A stretch of 9,311 nucleotides of DNA from an uncultured Collinsella sp. (GTDB lineage Bacteria; Actinomycetota; Coriobacteriia; Coriobacteriales; Coriobacteriaceae). How positions within the stretch are numbered: position 1 is the stretch's first letter; each line of letters opens with the position of its first letter. This document shows, in pieces, positions 6,516 to 9,311 of the stretch. The position numbers were made by a program, and so were the translations under genes. The notes beneath the pieces are model-generated. The model made no database searches. It was not told the DNA's origin and saw nothing but the letters and a program-made list of their open reading frames with translations. The stretch covers positions 1 through 9,311 of the forward strand of contig CATVQO010000049.1 of assembly GCA_958346165.1 (NCBI GenBank), in the 5' to 3' direction.

Positions 6516-6531
6516 GCAAAAACGTTTTTGC
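6516..6531. promoter_or_regulatory. 16-bp perfect palindrome upstream of pckA, operator-like
   Basis: GCAAAAACGTTTTTGC is perfectly self-complementary with a central CG, 75 nt ahead of the pckA ATG. Even-length palindromes with central CG are characteristic of LacI/GalR/CcpA-family operators, which fits control of a gluconeogenic gene by carbon supply. The assignment to that family is inference. A TACAAC at 6540-6545 is a weak -10 candidate just downstream. Confidence 0.45.
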
Positions 6532-6548
6532 ATATCGGGTACAACGGG

Positions 6549-6564
6549 CTTTACGTGAGTAAAG
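6549..6564. promoter_or_regulatory. Inverted repeat in the pckA leader region
   Basis: CTTTAC-GTGA-GTAAAG is a perfect 6-bp inverted repeat with a 4-nt loop, 41 nt before the pckA ATG. It could be a hairpin in the leader RNA or a second protein site beside the 16-bp palindrome. Confidence 0.3.
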
Positions 6565-6605
6565 TGCGCGCCGCGTCTACGTGTCGCGTTTTTAAAGGAG
6601 GCCCC

Positions 6606-8276
6606 ATGCCTGGTGTTACCCCTGCAGAAGTTCTGTCCAATTTTGGCATTACGCTGGTCGAAGACCCCGCCGAGAATCAGCCCCGCCTGCTGGTTGACCT
6701 GCCGGCAGCCGAGCTCGTCGAGCATGCCATCCGCCGCAACGAAGGCCGCATGGCCTCCAACGGCGCGCTGGTGATCGAGACGGGGGAGCGCACTGGTCGT
6801 TCGCCCAACGACCGCTTTATCGCCGACACGCCCGACGTGCACGACAAGATCGCCTGGGGCGCCGTCAACCGCCCGCTTTCGATTGAGAGCTACGAGGCCA
6901 TCAAGTCCGGCATCGTCGACTATCTCAACGAACGCGATGTGTTCGTCACCCGCGGCATGGCCGGTGCCGACCGCAACCACACGCGCCGACTGCTCGTCGC
7001 CTGCGAGCGTGCCAGCCAGGCACTCTTCATTAAGCAGATGCTCGCCCGCCCGCTCGCCCGCGAAATCGCGCGCACCGGCGAGCCGGACTTCTGCGTGCTC
7101 GCCGCGCCGGGTTACCAGTGCGACCCCGCCATCAAGGGCCTCAACTCCAGTGCCGCGGTGGTCATCAACTTCCAAGAGCGCGTGATTTTGGTCGCGGGTA
7201 CCGGCTACTCCGGCGAAATCAAAAAGTCCATCTTCAGCGTTATGAATTACCTGCTTCCCGTCGAGGACGACGTACTGCCCATGCATTGCTCGGCCAGCAT
7301 GGATCCCGTCACGCACGAGACCGCGGTGTTCTTTGGCCTGTCGGGCACCGGCAAGACCACGCTTTCGGCCAACCCCACGCGCCTGCTGATCGGCGACGAC
7401 GAGCACGGCTGGTCCGACATGGGCATCTTCAACATCGAGGGTGGCTGCTACGCCAAGTGCGAGGGCCTGGATGCGTTCCACGAGCCCGAGATCTTCAATG
7501 CCGTTCGCTTTGGCGCCATCTGCGAAAACGTGGTGCTCGATGAGGGCCGCAAGCCCAATTACGATGATATTTCGATTACGCACAACACGCGCGTGGCCTA
7601 TCCCGTCGAGCATATCCCCAACGCGTGGACCAAGGGCATGGGCACCACTCCCAGCGTCGTGCTGTTTTTGACCTGCGACGCCTTTGGCGTGCTGCCGCCC
7701 ATCTCGCGCCTGACGGCCGACGCCGCCATGTATCACTTTGTGACGGGCTTTACGGCCAAGATCCCCGGCACCGAGGTCGGCGTCACCGAGCCCACGCCCA
7801 CGTTCTCTTCGCTGTTTGGCGAGCCGTTTATGCCGCTCGACCCCATGGTCTATGCCAAGATGCTCGGTGAGCGCATCGCCGACGGCCGCACGCGTGTGTA
7901 CCTGGTCAACACCGGCTGGATCGGCGGCGGCTACGGCGTGGGTCATCGCATCGAGCTTGCCTACACGCGCGCCCTGGTGGCCCGCGCCCTCGACGGTACC
8001 ATCGAGGACAGCGAGTTTGTGCATGACGATATCTTTAACGTCGACATTCCCACCACGTGTCATGGCGTGCCCGACGGCATCCTGGTGCCGCGCCAATACT
8101 GGCAGAGCACCGCGCGCTACGACGAGGCAGCGCACAACCTGGCGATGATGTTCGAGGAGAACTTCGAGAAGAAGTACTCGCACCTGCCCGATTCCGTCAA
8201 GGCCGCCGGCCCGCACGCCCAAGTGCCCGCCGAGGCCCGTCATCGCGGCCGCGGCCTGCTGGGACTCCGCCACTAG
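6606..8276 (+). CDS. pckA: Phosphoenolpyruvate carboxykinase (ATP-dependent)
   Basis: Cytosolic enzyme interconverting oxaloacetate + ATP with PEP + CO2 + ADP. It serves gluconeogenesis or, in fermenting anaerobes, CO2-fixing ATP formation toward succinate. The 556 residues show the ATP-PEPCK hallmarks: TGRSPNDRF (63-71, substrate loop), GTGYSGEIKKS (198-208), MHCSASM (226-232), the P-loop GLSGTGKT (244-251), LIGDDEHGW (261-269, metal/kinase-2 motif), EGGCYAK (278-284) and NTRVAYP (327-333). ATG 6606 is chosen because AAAGGAGG (6594-6601) lies four bases upstream; an in-frame TTG at 6492 has no such site. The last 20 or so residues (after about 537) are Ala/His/Arg-rich and extend past the usual 520-540-residue length, so the tail is lineage-specific. 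The gene appears intact. Confidence 0.97.
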   Translation: MPGVTPAEVLSNFGITLVEDPAENQPRLLVDLPAAELVEHAIRRNEGRMASNGALVIETGERTGRSPNDRFIADTPDVHDKIAWGAVNRPLSIESYEAIKSGIVDYLNERDVFVTRGMAGADRNHTRRLLVACERASQALFIKQMLARPLAREIARTGEPDFCVLAAPGYQCDPAIKGLNSSAAVVINFQERVILVAGTGYSGEIKKSIFSVMNYLLPVEDDVLPMHCSASMDPVTHETAVFFGLSGTGKTTLSANPTRLLIGDDEHGWSDMGIFNIEGGCYAKCEGLDAFHEPEIFNAVRFGAICENVVLDEGRKPNYDDISITHNTRVAYPVEHIPNAWTKGMGTTPSVVLFLTCDAFGVLPPISRLTADAAMYHFVTGFTAKIPGTEVGVTEPTPTFSSLFGEPFMPLDPMVYAKMLGERIADGRTRVYLVNTGWIGGGYGVGHRIELAYTRALVARALDGTIEDSEFVHDDIFNVDIPTTCHGVPDGILVPRQYWQSTARYDEAAHNLAMMFEENFEKKYSHLPDSVKAAGPHAQVPAEARHRGRGLLGLRH

Positions 8277-8290
8277 CGTCGCCTCAGACC

Positions 8291-8343
8291 CAAAAGCACC
8301 ACAAAGGGGGACACAGTTCACAGGCACCTTTATGGTGGTTTTG
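8291..8343. repeat. Imperfect palindrome, copy 1 of an inverted dispersed repeat
   Basis: The arms 8291-8307 (CAAAAGCACCACAAAGG) and 8327-8343 (CCTTTATGGTGGTTTTG) pair with 2 mismatches in 17. The stem ends in TTTTG on both strands, so it could act as a weak terminator for pckA, whose stop is 15 nt upstream. The right part (8314-8343) is nearly identical, in inverted orientation, to 9256-9285 (29 of 30). The centre holds GGGGACAC. Confidence 0.6.
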
Positions 8344-8369
8344 CTCGCGTGGATGACTCGGGTTACAAT
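8341..8369 (+). promoter_or_regulatory. Candidate promoter for the B3/B4 gene
   Basis: TTGCTC (8341-8346, only TTG of the -35 consensus) and TACAAT (8364-8369, 5 of 6 to the -10 consensus) have exactly 17 bp between them. Transcription from about 8376 would give a leader near 136 nt that includes the hairpin at 8384-8405 and the terminator-like stem at 8411-8473. The -35 overlaps the end of the 8291-8343 repeat. Confidence 0.4.
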
Positions 8370-8383
8370 ACGCCTGACATATC

Positions 8384-8405
8384 GTCCCCTTCTCCGGATG
8401 GGGAC
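8384..8405 (+). promoter_or_regulatory. Leader hairpin GTCCCC/GGGGAC
   Basis: GTCCCC (8384-8389) and GGGGAC (8400-8405) form a perfect 6-bp stem with a 10-nt loop that itself contains TCCGGA. It lies between the candidate promoter and the terminator-like stem. It is followed by AGCG, which can pair with CGCT (8414-8417) in the terminator's 5' arm. Confidence 0.4.
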
Positions 8406-8410
8406 AGCGT

Positions 8411-8473
8411 AAGCGCTCTTGTGGCGGCACCGTAGGACTTTGAAGGTGGCCGCCGTGAGGGCGCTTTTTGTTT
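8411..8473 (+). terminator. Strong Rho-independent terminator or attenuator between pckA and the B3/B4 gene
   Basis: AGCGCTC (8412-8418) pairs with GGGCGCT (8459-8465). The next four positions pair mostly as G-T. GGCGGC (8423-8428) pairs with GCCGCC (8449-8454), and ACC (8429-8431) with GGT (8445-8447). The stem runs straight into TTTTTGTTT (8465-8473). It is 135 nt past the pckA stop but only 38 nt before the next ATG, so it either ends pckA late or attenuates the downstream gene. Confidence 0.75.
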
Positions 8474-8511
8474 AGGCGCTCGCGTTGGTGCGAATCGTGA
8501 AGGGAGCACGT

Positions 8512-9231
8512 ATGAAGAGCTTTGTTGCCGAGAATTCGTTTTGGGAGCTGTTTCCGCAGGCGGCGGTCGGCGTCGTGGTCGTAAAGGGCATGAAGCCCGC
8601 GGCTCAGATTCCCCAGGAGGACGTGGATGCAATCGCCGCGCTGCTTGACCGCGCCAACATCGATGCGGAGCGCCACCTGACCAGCGATACCATCAGCGAG
8701 AACGCGCCGGTCAAGGCTTGGCGTGACGCGTACCGGATGTTCAAGACTAAAAAGGGCGCCCGCTGTTCGATCGAGAACTTGCTCAAGCGCGTGCTCAAGG
8801 GCAAGCCGGTCGGTCATATCACACCGGCGGTGGATATTTACAACACGGTGTCGCTGACTTACGCGCTGCCCGTGGGAGGCGAGGATTTGCATGCGATCGA
8901 GGGAGACCTTCGCTTGAAGGTGACCGACGGTGGCGATGCGTTCTTGCCGCTTGGCGAGGAGGCGGATGATCCGACGTTGCCCGGCGAGCTCGCCTACATC
9001 GACGATGCGGGCGCTGTGTGCCGCTGCTGGAACTGGCGCGACGGCGTTCGCACGGCGCTGTCCGACGATTCGGCGGACGCATTTCTGGCGATTGAGTGCG
9101 TGGAGCCCGAGCGGATGGGGGATTGCCAGGCCGCCATCGATCGCTTGGCCGAGCTGCTCGAGCGCTATCTGGGAGCGACGGTTGTCGTTAAGACGCTTGT
9201 GACCCGCGACAATCCCTGCGTGGAGCTGTAG
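8512..9231 (+). CDS. Solo B3/B4 (PheRS beta-type tRNA-binding/editing) domain protein
   Basis: Cytosolic protein of 239 residues resembling the free-standing B3/B4 domain of the phenylalanyl-tRNA synthetase beta chain (COG3382-type). In PheRS this domain hosts editing of mischarged Tyr-tRNA, so the solo version may act in trans on aminoacyl-tRNA; that role is inference. Family-type stretches are VKAWRDAYRMF (67-77), CSIENLLKRVLKG (85-97), PAVDIYNTVSL (105-115), PGELAYID (157-164) and CRCWNWRDG (170-178), followed by a C-terminal helix of about 20 residues. The ATG at 8512 has AAGGGAG (8500-8506) with a 5-nt spacer; an in-frame GTG at 8485 lacks one. The gene is alone on its strand after a terminator-like leader and is complete. 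Confidence 0.85.
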   Translation: MKSFVAENSFWELFPQAAVGVVVVKGMKPAAQIPQEDVDAIAALLDRANIDAERHLTSDTISENAPVKAWRDAYRMFKTKKGARCSIENLLKRVLKGKPVGHITPAVDIYNTVSLTYALPVGGEDLHAIEGDLRLKVTDGGDAFLPLGEEADDPTLPGELAYIDDAGAVCRCWNWRDGVRTALSDDSADAFLAIECVEPERMGDCQAAIDRLAELLERYLGATVVVKTLVTRDNPCVEL

Positions 9232-9255
9232 CGGCGCCTAGAACCTATTGATGCC

Positions 9256-9285
9256 CAAAACCACCACAAAGGTGCCTGTGAACTG
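9256..9285. repeat. Copy 2 of the 30-nt dispersed repeat, inverted relative to copy 1
   Basis: This 30-nt stretch, starting CAAAACCACCACAAAGG, matches the reverse complement of 8314-8343 at 29 of 30 positions. It lies 24 nt after the B3/B4 stop codon. The sequence to the window end only loosely resembles the other half of copy 1. The 80-nt tail (9232-9311) shows no gene and no terminator. Confidence 0.65.
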
Positions 9286-9311
9286 CCTCCCATTTCTTGG
9301 ACATCGGGAAA

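Noticed and set aside
6568..6593. CGCG...CGCG followed by TTTTT just before the pckA ribosome site, read as an attenuator
   Set aside because: The stem is only 4 bp with a mismatched interior, and the T-run merges into the AAAGGAGG ribosome site.
6444..8327. A 627-codon open frame antisense to pckA
   Set aside because: Same explanation: the opposite strand carries all PEP carboxykinase motifs, and this translation is low-complexity Gly/His/Ala/Arg.
8411..8473. T-box riboswitch in the B3/B4 leader (AAGGTGGCCGCCGTG resembles the T-box AGGGTGGNACCGCG)
   Set aside because: The conserved 14-mer does not match well, the leader is too short for a Stem I with a specifier loop, and the bases are better explained as the 3' arm of the hairpin.
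1..9311. CRISPR array, integrase/phage, toxin-antitoxin or defence genes
   Set aside because: No spaced direct repeats and no proteins of those kinds were seen; all coding sequences are metabolic, transport, phosphatase or tRNA-related.

Overview
This 9.3 kb window looks like an ordinary chromosomal stretch of a high-GC, Gram-positive-type bacterium. The protein style (serC next to serA, an ATP-dependent PEP carboxykinase, a solo B3/B4 protein) and the GGGGACA-type intergenic palindromes suggest a Coriobacteriia anaerobe such as Collinsella. That placement is an inference from general knowledge; no database search was run.

Layout, left to right. On the minus strand, serC (phosphoserine aminotransferase) is followed by the first 57 codons of serA (3-phosphoglycerate dehydrogenase), which runs off the left edge. 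Also on the minus strand is a CPA1-family K+/H+ antiporter with two C-terminal RCK_C/TrkA_C-like domains. It is divergent from a plus-strand PPP-family metallophosphoesterase across a 253-nt shared promoter region. A 387-nt gene-free stretch follows, holding a probable bidirectional terminator and a perfect 18-bp inverted repeat. Next is a minus-strand Wzx/MATE-type flippase, best started at a TTG codon. It is divergent from pckA (ATP-dependent PEP carboxykinase), and the gap between them carries nested palindromes and a 16-bp operator-like palindrome. Last comes a solo B3/B4 domain protein, preceded by a possible promoter-hairpin-terminator leader and bracketed by two inverted copies of a 30-nt repeat.

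Functionally, pckA links oxaloacetate and PEP, and serA/serC draw serine from 3-phosphoglycerate, so the central-carbon genes are metabolically connected. The antiporter, phosphatase, flippase and B3/B4 protein appear to be independent housekeeping or envelope genes, each with its own promoter region. I see no CRISPR array, phage, toxin-antitoxin or biosynthetic cluster, and no tRNA or rRNA. The most interesting material is between the genes: dispersed palindromic repeats and a candidate attenuator leader.
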